A stretch of 64,000 bases of DNA, taken from Thermaerobacillus caldiproteolyticus. Lineage in GTDB: Bacteria; Bacillota; Bacilli; Bacillales; Anoxybacillaceae. Where the stretch lies: the NCBI RefSeq assembly GCF_013761245.1, contig NZ_JACDUT010000007.1, positions 62,001 through 126,000 of the forward strand. Direction: 5' to 3'. Under the pieces are notes generated by a model, which was not told the origin of the DNA, did no database searches, and saw only the letters and a list, made by a program, of their open reading frames with translations. The translations under genes were made by a program, and so were the position numbers. Of this stretch, positions 10,059 to 18,229 are shown in pieces (position 1 is the stretch's first letter; every line of letters starts with the position of its first letter).

Positions 10059-10206
10059 GCTCTCCACCCCTTTTGTTTTTCTGTTATGTACAGTTGTATT
10101 TTTATAGTAGACATTATAAAAGATGTTCCTGTCTTTTACAATCATTATTTTATTATCTTATATATTGAAAACGCTTAACATCAAGTAAATTCAGATAATT
10201 TTTTTT

Positions 10207-10233
10207 ATAAAAAACAGTCTCGCGAGGAGACTG
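10207..10233 (-). terminator. terminator of the hydroxyacid dehydrogenase gene region
   Basis: On the minus strand GCAGTCTC and GAGACTG form a stem around a short CTCGC loop, followed by TTTTTTAT. It lies just past the stop codon of the dehydrogenase gene. Confidence 0.75.
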
Positions 10234-10245
10234 CTCGTTTGATGA

Positions 10246-11244
10246 TTATAAAACTCGTCTCGTCTTTTCTAACCATTGTTGATTGACCAACGTTTCTGGT
10301 GCTTCACCTTTTAACACAGCAACAATGTTGCGACAACACAATTCCATCATCTTTACGCGCGTTTCCACACTTGCGCTACCAATATGCGGAAGTGCCACGA
10401 CATTGTTTAACGCTAATAACGGGTGGTTTCGATCGATCGGTTCTTTCTCGAATACATCTAATCCTGCTCCGGCAATCTCTCCGTTGATCAGTGCGTCATA
10501 TAACGCTTCCTCATCAACAACAGCTCCTCTAGCCGCATTGATGAAAATGGCAGAGCGTTTCATCATCTGGAACGCTTCTCGATTAAACAACCAACGTGTT
10601 TCATTCGTCAGTGGTGTTAAACAAACGACGAAATCCGATTTTTCCAATAATTCAGCAAACGTACAATAGGTTGCGCCTAACTTTCGTTCCGCTTCTTCGT
10701 TTCGTGAGCGGTTATGATACAAAATGTTCATTTCAAATCCAGTAGCCCGCTTAGCTACGGCTTGACCGATTTTCCCCATACCGACAATTCCAATCGTCTT
10801 ATGGTGAACATCATGTCCAGCTAAAAGAAATGGACTCCAGCTCTTCCACTCACCGGCTTTGACAAATTCCGCTGCCTCTACAACGCGACGAGCCGTTGCC
10901 AATAATAACGCAAAAGTTAAATCAGCGGTTGTATCTGTCAACACATCGGGTGTGTTGCAAATAGCGATACCGCGTTCTGTCGCAAATGAAACATCAATAT
11001 TATCAAAGCCCACTGCTAAATTGGCAATGACTTTTAATGACTCCCCTGCTTCCATCACTTCACGGTCAATTCGATCGGATAACATCGTAAAAAGCGCGTC
11101 CGCTTTTTTTGCTTCCGAAAGTAAGACTTCCCGTGTCACTGGCACATCCTCATATGGCCACATCTTCACCTCAGCCAATGTTGTTAACGGCTTTATCGCT
11201 TCATCCGGCAGTTTCCTTGTAATAAACACGTATGGTTTATTCAT
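10246..11244 (-). CDS. D-2-hydroxyacid dehydrogenase (glyoxylate/hydroxypyruvate reductase type)
   Basis: This 332-residue NAD(P)-dependent dehydrogenase has the Rossmann loop GIVGMGKIGQAVAKR near residue 150, the catalytic arginine in NAARGAVVDEEAL, a glutamate in FEKEPIDRNHPL and the histidine in LPHIGSAS. The pattern is closest to glyoxylate/hydroxypyruvate reductases (GhrB/YvcT-like). Substrate cannot be fixed from sequence. It is a single gene with its own terminator. It sits between hom and yutH, which are neighbours in B. subtilis, so it appears to be an insertion into a conserved order. Confidence 0.87.
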   Translation of the reverse strand: MNKPYVFITRKLPDEAIKPLTTLAEVKMWPYEDVPVTREVLLSEAKKADALFTMLSDRIDREVMEAGESLKVIANLAVGFDNIDVSFATERGIAICNTPDVLTDTTADLTFALLLATARRVVEAAEFVKAGEWKSWSPFLLAGHDVHHKTIGIVGMGKIGQAVAKRATGFEMNILYHNRSRNEEAERKLGATYCTFAELLEKSDFVVCLTPLTNETRWLFNREAFQMMKRSAIFINAARGAVVDEEALYDALINGEIAGAGLDVFEKEPIDRNHPLLALNNVVALPHIGSASVETRVKMMELCCRNIVAVLKGEAPETLVNQQWLEKTRRVL

Positions 11245-11307
11245 TGCTAAAACTCCTTTCTCTTCTATAAAAACACATTGCCGTTTTTATCTTACCATAA
11301 TTGCCCA

Positions 11308-11338
11308 TAAAAAAACGATGATATCGCTACCACCGTTC
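11308..11338 (-). terminator. terminator after yutH
   Basis: On the minus strand AACGGTG and CATCGTT (one G-U pair) form a 7-bp stem followed by a run of seven T. It lies directly after the yutH stop. Confidence 0.6.
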
Positions 11339-11342
11339 TGTC

Positions 11343-12350
11343 CTAAGCATAAGAAAGCCAGCCAATTTTCGGTAAGCGCCATCGACGGGAAGAAAGTTCC
11401 AGAAGGTCATAGAAAGAGCCTAAAAATCGCTCATATTCCCGTGAACGGTCAAGAATAGTGATCAATGTCTGTTCATACTTCTTTTTTTCCTCTTCGTGCT
11501 CCGTTACGTAATATCCTTCAATGCACTCAAAATAATGAAGCGGAAATAATAAACGCGCATAAATTAGCCGCCAAGAAAATGCCGACAGCGGAGTGGTATG
11601 TTCATATTCGCGAAAAAACTGCCTAATTTCCTCTTCCGCAATAGCAGATCTCTTTACATACATATGGCGCACCCACTCGGCTAAATCGCGGGCGCAATGA
11701 TCATATACCCAATCTATTGCTAACTTGCTTTCCTTTCCTTCCACCCAGAGAGCGTTCGGTAATCGCTCATGACAAATCGTAGCTGAATCGACTGTACTAG
11801 GTACCTCATCTAATTCGGTATCGGCTACATATTGAATGGCATTTTCTGTTAGACCAATATAATAAGGAAACGATTCGATAAATAATCGATCAAATGCATC
11901 TTCGGGCCCTAGTTGGGTTTTGCTTCGCCAAAACTCTTCCATTTGATCAAGCCGTTTTCCCCAAAGCTCTTTCCATTGTCCAATCCGTTTGCAATGGACA
12001 ACCGGCACAGGAAATAAGCGGCCACGATGATGAAGCTTTGCTAATTCCCTTCCAACAACAACTTGTCTCGTATATGACTGAACATACGTGCGAAGAATAA
12101 CAACAGGTTGTTCAGAAATATGGGTCATAAGTGTTCCGGTTCGTGTTGGCACAAATGTGGCCACCGTCACGTCTCCCTTTGCCGATAAATAAGCACTCAT
12201 TTGTTGCAATTCGCTGATTTCTGCTTCCGTTCTCAGTAAAGCAGGCACTAAAATATAGCGATAATTTTTCCATATAAACGTATCATAACGTCCTATTTTT
12301 TCCCATCGCTCAACGGTTAGCCCGTATTCATTGCTAATGATGTCACGCAC
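11343..12350 (-). CDS. yutH: spore coat protein YutH, CotS-like kinase fold
   Basis: A 335-residue protein of the YutH/CotS family, relatives of aminoglycoside-phosphotransferase-like kinases found in the spore coat. Kinase-fold traits include GRELAKLHHRGRLF near residue 97 and the degenerate catalytic region SATICHERLPNALWV (near residue 188), where the canonical HGDLHxxN has decayed to CHERLPNA. It is therefore probably a pseudokinase. The GTG used as start sits too close to the GGGA upstream, so the true start is uncertain. It is divergent from yutG, as in B. subtilis. Confidence 0.85.
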   Translation of the reverse strand: MRDIISNEYGLTVERWEKIGRYDTFIWKNYRYILVPALLRTEAEISELQQMSAYLSAKGDVTVATFVPTRTGTLMTHISEQPVVILRTYVQSYTRQVVVGRELAKLHHRGRLFPVPVVHCKRIGQWKELWGKRLDQMEEFWRSKTQLGPEDAFDRLFIESFPYYIGLTENAIQYVADTELDEVPSTVDSATICHERLPNALWVEGKESKLAIDWVYDHCARDLAEWVRHMYVKRSAIAEEEIRQFFREYEHTTPLSAFSWRLIYARLLFPLHYFECIEGYYVTEHEEEKKKYEQTLITILDRSREYERFLGSFYDLLELSSRRWRLPKIGWLSYA

Positions 12351-12505
12351 TCCCTTACCCCCTTCATAAAAATAGTATATGAGGGTCTGTTTAAAAAAAT
12401 CTTCCCTTCCTCACAATAAATGCAGCATGGTTTACATGAAAGACACATTTGTGTCATGATAAACATATAATAAAAAACACTTTATAAAAGAAACAGGTGA
12501 AGCGA

Positions 12506-13003
12506 ATGAAAGAACAGAGCATGACGAACCTTGAACAAACTGCGCGCCAATGGTTAGAAGAGCGCGGTGTCACCATTGAAGATATCGCTCAACTCGTCTA
12601 CTATCTTCAGTCGAAATACCATCCGGATTTACAAATTGAAGAGTGTATCGAAAACGTCAATCGTGTTATTTCGAAACGGGAAGTACAAAATGCAATCCTT
12701 ACCGGCATTCAGCTTGATCGTTTGGCCGAAGAAGGCAAATTGGATGAACCATTACAATCTATTATTCGCCGTGACGAAGGATTATACGGGGTAGACGAAA
12801 TTTTAGCGCTATCGATTGTCAATGTATATGGTTCTATCGGATTCACCAATTATGGCTATATTGATAAACAAAAACCGGGAATTTTACAATACTTAAACGA
12901 TAAATCAACTGGAAAATGCAATACGTTTTTAGATGACATCGTCGGGGCCATTGCGGCCGCTGCTTCAAGCCGGTTGGCACATCGAGCGACTCATAGTGAA
13001 TAA
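12506..13003 (+). CDS. yutG: YutG, phosphatidylglycerophosphatase A-like protein
   Basis: The 165-residue product belongs to the PgpA-related YutG family. Conserved acidic motifs include GLYGVDEILALSIVNVYGSIG in the middle and CNTFLDDIVGAIAAA near the end, where metal and phosphate binding is expected. Unlike E. coli PgpA it has no clear membrane helices, so lipid phosphatase activity is inferred only from family. The ATG at 12506 is chosen over an in-frame GTG nine bases earlier because AGGTGA lies at the right distance from it. Confidence 0.82.
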   Translation: MKEQSMTNLEQTARQWLEERGVTIEDIAQLVYYLQSKYHPDLQIEECIENVNRVISKREVQNAILTGIQLDRLAEEGKLDEPLQSIIRRDEGLYGVDEILALSIVNVYGSIGFTNYGYIDKQKPGILQYLNDKSTGKCNTFLDDIVGAIAAAASSRLAHRATHSE

Positions 13004-13007
13004 AAAA

Positions 13008-13050
13008 ACGGAGGCGCTTTTCTTCTTTTTCGAAAAAACACACGCGCCTC
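13008..13050. terminator. bidirectional terminator
   Basis: GGAGGCGC and GCGCCTCC pair across a long AT-rich loop that can itself fold (TTTTTCGAAAAAA). It lies between the convergent yutG and yutF. Confidence 0.7.
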
Positions 13051-13059
13051 CTTTGTTAT

Positions 13060-13836
13060 TTAAATTCGTTCCATCCACTCTTGTAACGAGTCAACAGTGT
13101 ATGTTGGCTGTTTTTCATATTGCTGTAATAGTTCTTTTGTCGTCACTCCCGTATGAACTAACAATGTATCGATCCCTGCATTCATCCCTGCCATAATATC
13201 GGTATCATAATAATCACCAATCATTAAGGTGTCTTCTCTTGGTACATCGAGAACTTTTAATGCCTGTTCCATAATAATTTTTTCTGGTTTTCCGATAAAA
13301 ATCGGTTGAACTTGGGTAGATACAGCCACAACCGCTGTCAACGACCCGTTTCCTGGCAATAGCCCTCGTTCCGTTGGAATTGCGATATCACCGTTTGTTG
13401 AAATAAACGTAGCTCCATTGCGAACCGCTAAACAAGCCACTGCTAGTTTTTCGTATGTAATGCTTCGATCAATTCCCATTACGACAAAGTCAGCAGTTTC
13501 TCCTGCGAATGTAAATCCTTTTTCCTTAAGTGCGGTTTGAATTCCTTCTTCTCCAATAACATAGACAGACGCATTCGGATTTTTCTCAAAAATGTAATTG
13601 GCCGTGGCTTGGCTTGTCGTAAACACTTGTTGTTCTGTTGCCGGAATGTCAAACGATTGAAGTTTTTCTGCCACTTGTGCTGGCGTCCGTGATGAGTTAT
13701 TCGTCACAAATAAGTACGGAATATCACGTCGGTATAATTCTTTGACAAACTCACGCGCTTCAACAATGCATTCTGTTCCACGATACATCGTACCGTCTAA
13801 ATCGATTAAATATCCTTTATATTTTTTCAACATCAT
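13060..13836 (-). CDS. yutF: HAD-family phosphatase YutF (NagD-like)
   Basis: This 258-residue HAD superfamily hydrolase of the NagD/p-nitrophenylphosphatase group shows motif I DLDGTMY near residue 13, motif II FVTNNSSRTP, the lysine of motif III in FIGKPEK and motif IV MIGDYYDTDIMAG. The C2-type cap domain lies between motifs II and III. Relatives dephosphorylate small sugar or nucleotide phosphates; the exact substrate is unknown. GGGAGTG precedes the ATG pair, and the second ATG would be an equally good start. Confidence 0.9.
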   Translation of the reverse strand: MMLKKYKGYLIDLDGTMYRGTECIVEAREFVKELYRRDIPYLFVTNNSSRTPAQVAEKLQSFDIPATEQQVFTTSQATANYIFEKNPNASVYVIGEEGIQTALKEKGFTFAGETADFVVMGIDRSITYEKLAVACLAVRNGATFISTNGDIAIPTERGLLPGNGSLTAVVAVSTQVQPIFIGKPEKIIMEQALKVLDVPREDTLMIGDYYDTDIMAGMNAGIDTLLVHTGVTTKELLQQYEKQPTYTVDSLQEWMERI

Positions 13837-14389
13837 TCACTCCCTTTTCACATTTACACGTAACACACTTTATCTCAAGGGATGGCAAATGTCAAAAACA
13901 AAAACGCTTCTTGGCAATCTGAAGCGTTTTTACATATATTGTAACTGATTAATGAATACATCTCTTTTGTGTCCATACACGTTTGTAACACTACATCCCG
14001 CATGTGTAAATAACTGTGATTAGCACCTTGTTCATTGTGCCATCCCGGCAAGTTGAAAAAATCGTAGCTGTATTGTTTGTTCATTCGTTCCGTTCGTATT
14101 TGAAACAGAATCACGATCATTCAGTTTTTTACCAATTTAAGGGGCATTTCTTTGTCTTTTCCCGGCAGTTCGTATACGTTCGTTCGCTTGTCCATCGCTT
14201 GGCGAACAAGTAATGACATGTACAAGTCCATTACGCTTTAATGTCTGCAAATGAGGCGTACAGCGTTTCACTAATTACGGTGAAACACTTTTCGACTTCT
14301 CTGTTTCGCAGAAGGGAATTTGTAGTCTATCACCGTTACCGCCTTCCCCTTCATTTTATAGTATTTCTTATGTTTACGCACTTTTCGAG
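13837..14389. other. gene-poor stretch with a terminator and possible minus-strand coding debris
   Basis: The left end holds a hairpin, AAACGCTTC and GAAGCGTTTTT (about 13903-13932). The rest has short minus-strand frames, for example one at 13875-14120 containing FNLPGWHNEQGANHSYLH, interrupted by stops. Several look protein-like (KGKAVTVIDYKF; LVRQAMDKRTNVYELPGK) but change frame repeatedly. I read this as a decayed gene of unknown family, not a live one. B. subtilis has nothing comparable between yutF and yutE. Confidence 0.35.
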
Positions 14390-14827
14390 CTAATTTCGGA
14401 ATGCTGATACCGGTCCGAGTTCGTTTTCCAAATACGTCCGAATCGCCATCGGATACGATTGTAATGCTGAGAAGTGCTCGTTGACCGTTTCTAACAATTG
14501 TGAATGATGAACGTCTGTATACTGTTGGACGAGCATTTTTCGATATGAAATAATCGCTTTCAAACCTTTTGCATCATGTTCAGTAATTACTTTTTCATCT
14601 GTTAAAATGTCGATGATGTCTTCGTAGCTGCCCGGATCGCGCATAATAAAACCGTCAATCATCGCATTTCCGACATCTAACACCGCTTCAATCAACAGAT
14701 GAATGGTGCGCTCCAAAGCAAGCTGGGCAAGCTCTCCCTCCCATGATGATTGCTGTTTATACACACGTAATAACGTTTCCATGTAACGTAATGTTTTCTC
14801 AATTTTATTACGATCGACAAAGTACAT
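14390..14827 (-). CDS. yutE: YutE, HepT-like DUF86 protein with altered motif
   Basis: A 145-residue, all-helical DUF86/HepT-like protein. HepT RNase toxins use an R-x4-H-x-Y motif; here the aligned stretch is R96-KMLV-Q101-Q-Y103, so the catalytic histidine is replaced by glutamine. No MNT nucleotidyltransferase antitoxin gene is adjacent, which HepT toxins normally need. The protein is therefore likely a domesticated, non-toxic relative. The synteny and my memory of B. subtilis YutE suggest the glutamine is conserved in this lineage. No strong terminator was found after it. Confidence 0.82.
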   Translation of the reverse strand: MYFVDRNKIEKTLRYMETLLRVYKQQSSWEGELAQLALERTIHLLIEAVLDVGNAMIDGFIMRDPGSYEDIIDILTDEKVITEHDAKGLKAIISYRKMLVQQYTDVHHSQLLETVNEHFSALQSYPMAIRTYLENELGPVSAFRN

Positions 14828-14948
14828 CTATTATCCCCCCTGTTTTGGATGTTTCTCTTCTATTGTATCACACCAAATCCATACAGACATTTACATGAAC
14901 GTTTGTTATCATAAAAATATAACTTTGTTTGGATGGAGGAAATAAGTA

Positions 14949-15218
14949 ATGGATGAACGCTTTTTCTTATACGATGATACAGTGGAAACGAAAACACGAT
15001 TTGTCAGCTTTTTAGGAAAGCAGCAACGTTTTGATTTGGCGATTATTCAAACGGATCGCTTTTATGGAAAATATTTGGTCCTCAATATGCAAAGTAACCG
15101 CTTTGCCATTATCGGTCAAGATGATTTAGACGAACCGGGTTATTTAGAGCAGGCGTATCACCTAAGCGAAGAAGATGCCAACGATTTGCGCTCATTTTTA
15201 AATGAATTTATTTCATAG
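14949..15218 (+). CDS. DUF3055 family protein
   Basis: The 89-residue acidic protein begins MDERFFLYDDTVETKTRFVS, typical of DUF3055, a family of small cytoplasmic proteins in Bacillus and Staphylococcus relatives with no known function. The sequence suggests a compact beta-rich fold with a C-terminal helix. GGAGGAAATAAGT precedes the ATG. It is divergent from yutE and followed after 58 bases by another small gene on the same strand. Confidence 0.8.
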   Translation: MDERFFLYDDTVETKTRFVSFLGKQQRFDLAIIQTDRFYGKYLVLNMQSNRFAIIGQDDLDEPGYLEQAYHLSEEDANDLRSFLNEFIS

Positions 15219-15276
15219 CTCCTTTTCGTTCAGGGGAAATTATTATACGTAACCCCCTTGCGAAGAAGGTGATAAT

Positions 15277-15558
15277 ATGAGAGAAGAGGAAAAATACAGC
15301 GATTTTTCTACGGTCGAAAAAATCCGAAATTTTCTTGTTCCGGAAACGCTTCCAGAAGGTCCGTACGGTTCCCCGCGTGGTAAGAACGAGCCTGTGCAAA
15401 ACAAAAGTACTCCATGGAAAAAAGGTCAGCGTTATTATAGCGCCTTTAACTACGAATACAAATCGTTGCATCAAGACATTCCGAGACAAGATCCGGGGGC
15501 CCATCCACCGCATGACGATCCGAGAAAAAATGAGCAATTTCCTTACGGACAAGTATAA
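15277..15558 (+). CDS. small hydrophilic protein, 93 residues
   Basis: The product is rich in Pro, Gly, Lys and acidic residues. It begins MREEEKYSDFSTVEKIRNFL and contains PEGPYGSPRG and HPPHDDPRKN segments, suggesting an intrinsically disordered cytosolic protein. I recall similar proteins annotated only as 'cytosolic protein' in Geobacillus and relatives. GAAGGTGATAAT before the ATG is a good ribosome site. It probably forms a pair with the DUF3055 gene upstream. Confidence 0.75.
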   Translation: MREEEKYSDFSTVEKIRNFLVPETLPEGPYGSPRGKNEPVQNKSTPWKKGQRYYSAFNYEYKSLHQDIPRQDPGAHPPHDDPRKNEQFPYGQV

Positions 15559-15568
15559 TTTATGATAA

Positions 15569-15606
15569 AAAACGGCTATCTCATATTGGAATGAGATAGC
15601 CATTTT
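15569..15606. terminator. bidirectional terminator
   Basis: AACGGCTATCTCAT and ATGAGATAGCCATT flank a six-base loop and are followed by T residues. It separates the convergent 93-residue ORF and yutD. Confidence 0.85.
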
Positions 15607-15881
15607 TACCTTTTTACTTTCCGCAATACAAAATACGCGCAACCAAAATTACAATACTCATACAAATATTCTGACAACGTACTAATTTTTGTATCGTACG
15701 TGGCTTTTTGATTATGATCATCAAAAAACCCTCTTAAACGCAATTGATTATATCCCCAATCCCCGACAATGTAATCATACTTATTTAAAATATCGGCATA
15801 GCGCGCGCGAAATGCTTCTTCATTAAAACCGTTCTTTACATTTTCGATTAATTCATAACACGTATTGTTAATGCAAATCAT
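15606..15881 (-). CDS. yutD: YutD, DUF1027 protein
   Basis: The 91-residue YutD-family protein has the family signature DYIVGDWGYNQLRLRGF near the middle. A C-terminal stretch, YEYCNFGCAYFVLRK, contains a pair of cysteines. The family is widespread in Firmicutes and is encoded near lipA; no biochemical role is established. The start is the ATG at 15881, six bases after GAGGTGA; a longer frame from 15902 reads through this ribosome site and is unlikely. Confidence 0.85.
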   Translation of the reverse strand: MICINNTCYELIENVKNGFNEEAFRARYADILNKYDYIVGDWGYNQLRLRGFFDDHNQKATYDTKISTLSEYLYEYCNFGCAYFVLRKVKR

Positions 15882-15992
15882 TCTATTCACCTCATCTTTC
15901 ACTTTTAATCATAAATGATGAAACGTTCCCAATCAATTACTGTTATCAAAGTTTGCAAAGAAAGGCATGCTGAAGGTGAGGGGGTGTTTGCA

Positions 15993-16676
15993 TTGAAAAA
16001 GACGTTACTTGCGTTATCCATTAGCGCTACTGTTTCGCTAGTTGGATGTGCGCAAATGGCTGAAAATAACGATGATGACATATTGGAACGAAGCGGCAAC
16101 ACAATTAACGTAACAGATCGTAATGATTTATATAACGATGAAGGAGTTCCAAACGGCGATGATACACCGATGAACAATTTTGGTTATGTTCGCCATCAAA
16201 AAAGCCCTATTCCCGGTGATATGAATCAATACGCAAATATGCCGACACTAAATCGTGAACGTGTCGCTGATTTAATTAGCAAATTGTGTACACAGCTTCC
16301 AAACGTCAATGATGTTGCGACGCTTGTAACAGATGAAGAAGTGTTAATTGCTTACGATACGGATACAAAAAACCGTTTTGAAACAGCTGACCAAGTGAAG
16401 AAGACAGCGCTTTCTGTTGTCCCGCGCTACTACCACGTATACGTAGCTGACGACCCGCGCATGATGAAAGAAATTGAGCGCTTCGGTCGTTTAGATTCAA
16501 ACAGCCGCAACATCGACCAAATTATTGATACAACGATTAAAGAAATGTTGAAATATCCTCAAGGTCGTAAATTAAACGACGGGGAAAATGCAAACGGAGA
16601 AATGATTAATGAAAGGAACGACCGTCTCGATCGTGATACTCACGATGGCACACCAAAACAAATGGGAACGAAATAA
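15993..16676 (+). CDS. YhcN/YlaJ-type sporulation lipoprotein
   Basis: The product is a secreted lipoprotein. A TTG at 15993, eight bases after GGTGAGGGGGTG, opens a signal peptide with lipobox LVGC and modified cysteine C19. An upstream ATG at 15915 would put an unsuitable charged segment before it. The mature part has the YhcN/YlaJ fold: RVADLISKLCTQLPNVNDVATLVTDEEVLIAYD followed by a second helix-strand unit near HVYVADDPRMMKEIERF (BON-like). These proteins are made in the forespore and found in spore membranes. B. subtilis has the homologous yutC at this place. Confidence 0.85.
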   Translation: MKKTLLALSISATVSLVGCAQMAENNDDDILERSGNTINVTDRNDLYNDEGVPNGDDTPMNNFGYVRHQKSPIPGDMNQYANMPTLNRERVADLISKLCTQLPNVNDVATLVTDEEVLIAYDTDTKNRFETADQVKKTALSVVPRYYHVYVADDPRMMKEIERFGRLDSNSRNIDQIIDTTIKEMLKYPQGRKLNDGENANGEMINERNDRLDRDTHDGTPKQMGTK

Positions 16677-17118
16677 GTCTCTCTGTTAAGTGCGATGGGC
16701 ACATATTCTTCCCACCAAGGAGAGCTGGTTTGACCACAGAGCTCTCTTCAAACCATGCTCTAAGCAAATGTTGAGTGAAGCAAACTGATTGCGAACCGAG
16801 CTAGACAGTAGCGACCCGCATCCCTCGAAACATACTGAAAGGATCTGCGGGGAGGCTCAGACCAAACTTCATGTAATCTTGCGTGGGTTACTCAAAGAAG
16901 TTGACTCAATGTGTTGCCGCCGCAGTGGAACTAAAGCGTATCTAGGGAACGGTCGCCGGATCTGCACAATGAAGAAAGCGGAGATAGCACGAATCGTTTA
17001 CGAAGCCAAATGTTCTTCACACTCAGAAGTACTGATTGCTTCGTAACGAGTTCATTTGACATAAGAGGACAGATGCCGGACTAGACTTCTTGGAAGATTG
17101 ATACTCTCTTTCCTTAAT
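16677..17118. other. 440-bp stretch without a recognisable gene, relatively GC-rich
   Basis: Neither strand shows a credible reading frame; the longest (16789-17046 +) lacks a ribosome site and has scattered rare composition. The stretch has mixed composition with many short complementary runs (CTCCGCGG-like and GCCGCCGCAG segments), unlike AT-rich spacers elsewhere here. It could hold a structured RNA or the scrambled remains of a mobile element. I recognise no known RNA motif. Confidence 0.3.
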
Positions 17119-17119
17119 A

Positions 17120-17166
17120 AATAAAACGGCCTGATTTCCTTTTGAGAAGGAATCAGACCGTTTTTT
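17120..17166. terminator. bidirectional terminator downstream of lipA
   Basis: ACGGCCTGATTTCCTT and AAGGAATCAGACCGT pair around a five-base loop, with TTTTTT on the plus side and TTTTATTTATT on the minus side. Confidence 0.85.
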
Positions 17167-17170
17167 GAAT

Positions 17171-18061
17171 TTATGCTTTCATTTGGCGGGTAGCAGCATT
17201 TACTTGTTCATCGGCATGATAAGACGAGCGAACAAGCGGACCCGCTTCGCAATGGCTAAATCCTTTGCTTAACGCAATTTCTTTCAGCTCCATAAATTCA
17301 TGTGGATGGTAATATTTTTCGACTTTCAAATGTTTTTTCGTTGGCTGCAAATATTGACCGATCGTTAAAATATCGACATGATTCGCCCGTAAGTCGTCCA
17401 TCGCTTCGAGAATTTCTTCCTTCGTCTCACCAAGGCCAACCATAATGCTCGATTTTGTCGGGATATCTGGCTGCAATTCTTTGGCACGACGCAAAAATTC
17501 AAGAGAACGCTCGTATGTAGCACGCGCACGTACTCTTGGTGTAAGACGTCGAACCGTTTCAATATTATGATTTAAAATATCTGGTCGCGCATCCATCAAA
17601 ACTTTTAAATTTTCATATACGCCTCCCATATCAGAAGGAAGGACTTCAATGGTTGTCAACGGATTTTTACGGCGAATTGCCCGTACTGTTTCCGCAAATA
17701 CAGCTGCGCCTCCGTCTTTTAAATCATCCCGAGCTACTGCAGTAACCACGACATGTTTTAAATTCATGAGACGCACGGAATCAGCCACGCGCTCTGGCTC
17801 TTGCCAATCTAGCTCCGTCGGCAATCCTGTTTTTACTGCACAGAAGCGACAAGCGCGCGTACAAACATTACCTAAAATCATAAATGTTGCCGTTCTTCTT
17901 ACCGCCCAACATTCATGAATGTTTGGACACTTCGCTTCTTCGCATACTGTATGCAGTTGTTTTTCACGCATCATTTTCTTTAAGCCGATATAATTTTCGT
18001 TTGTGTTTAATTTTATCTTTAACCATTCTGGTTTTCGAAGACGTTCTTCATTTGTAGCCAT
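17171..18061 (-). CDS. lipA: lipoyl synthase
   Basis: LipA is a radical-SAM enzyme inserting two sulfurs into octanoyl-protein to make lipoyl cofactor for pyruvate dehydrogenase and the glycine cleavage H protein (encoded at 36.7 kb). Both cluster sites are seen: the auxiliary cluster cysteines 40, 45 and 51 in [12 protein letters not shown], and the radical-SAM C67-x3-C71-x2-C74 in CTRACRFC. The serine ligand of the auxiliary cluster is in the C-terminal RSSYHAD. The 296-residue length is usual. GGAGTG precedes the ATG. It is divergent from lytH. Confidence 0.97.
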   Translation of the reverse strand: MATNEERLRKPEWLKIKLNTNENYIGLKKMMREKQLHTVCEEAKCPNIHECWAVRRTATFMILGNVCTRACRFCAVKTGLPTELDWQEPERVADSVRLMNLKHVVVTAVARDDLKDGGAAVFAETVRAIRRKNPLTTIEVLPSDMGGVYENLKVLMDARPDILNHNIETVRRLTPRVRARATYERSLEFLRRAKELQPDIPTKSSIMVGLGETKEEILEAMDDLRANHVDILTIGQYLQPTKKHLKVEKYYHPHEFMELKEIALSKGFSHCEAGPLVRSSYHADEQVNAATRQMKA

Positions 18062-18229
18062 TTTTCACACTCCAATAATTTAAAGTTATATCTTAATTAT
18101 AAGAAAAAGAACGGACGAACACAAAGAAATTGTCGCAAACCGATTGGTCTACCGATTTTTAACATTTATGAAACGAAAGAATCTCCTCAAACTAAACATA
18201 TGAGACCGATGGGAAAGGAGTAGAAAAGA

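Noticed and set aside
8692-10060. T-box leader for hom considered
   Set aside because: The upstream gap is short and lacks the T-box sequence and specifier stem.
13875-14120. 81-codon minus frame considered as a gene
   Set aside because: No ribosome site and upstream pieces are in other frames; treated as debris.
16789-17046. 85-codon plus-strand frame, considered also as a group II intron start (GTGCG near 16690)
   Set aside because: No ribosome site and no domain V or reverse transcriptase signature follows.
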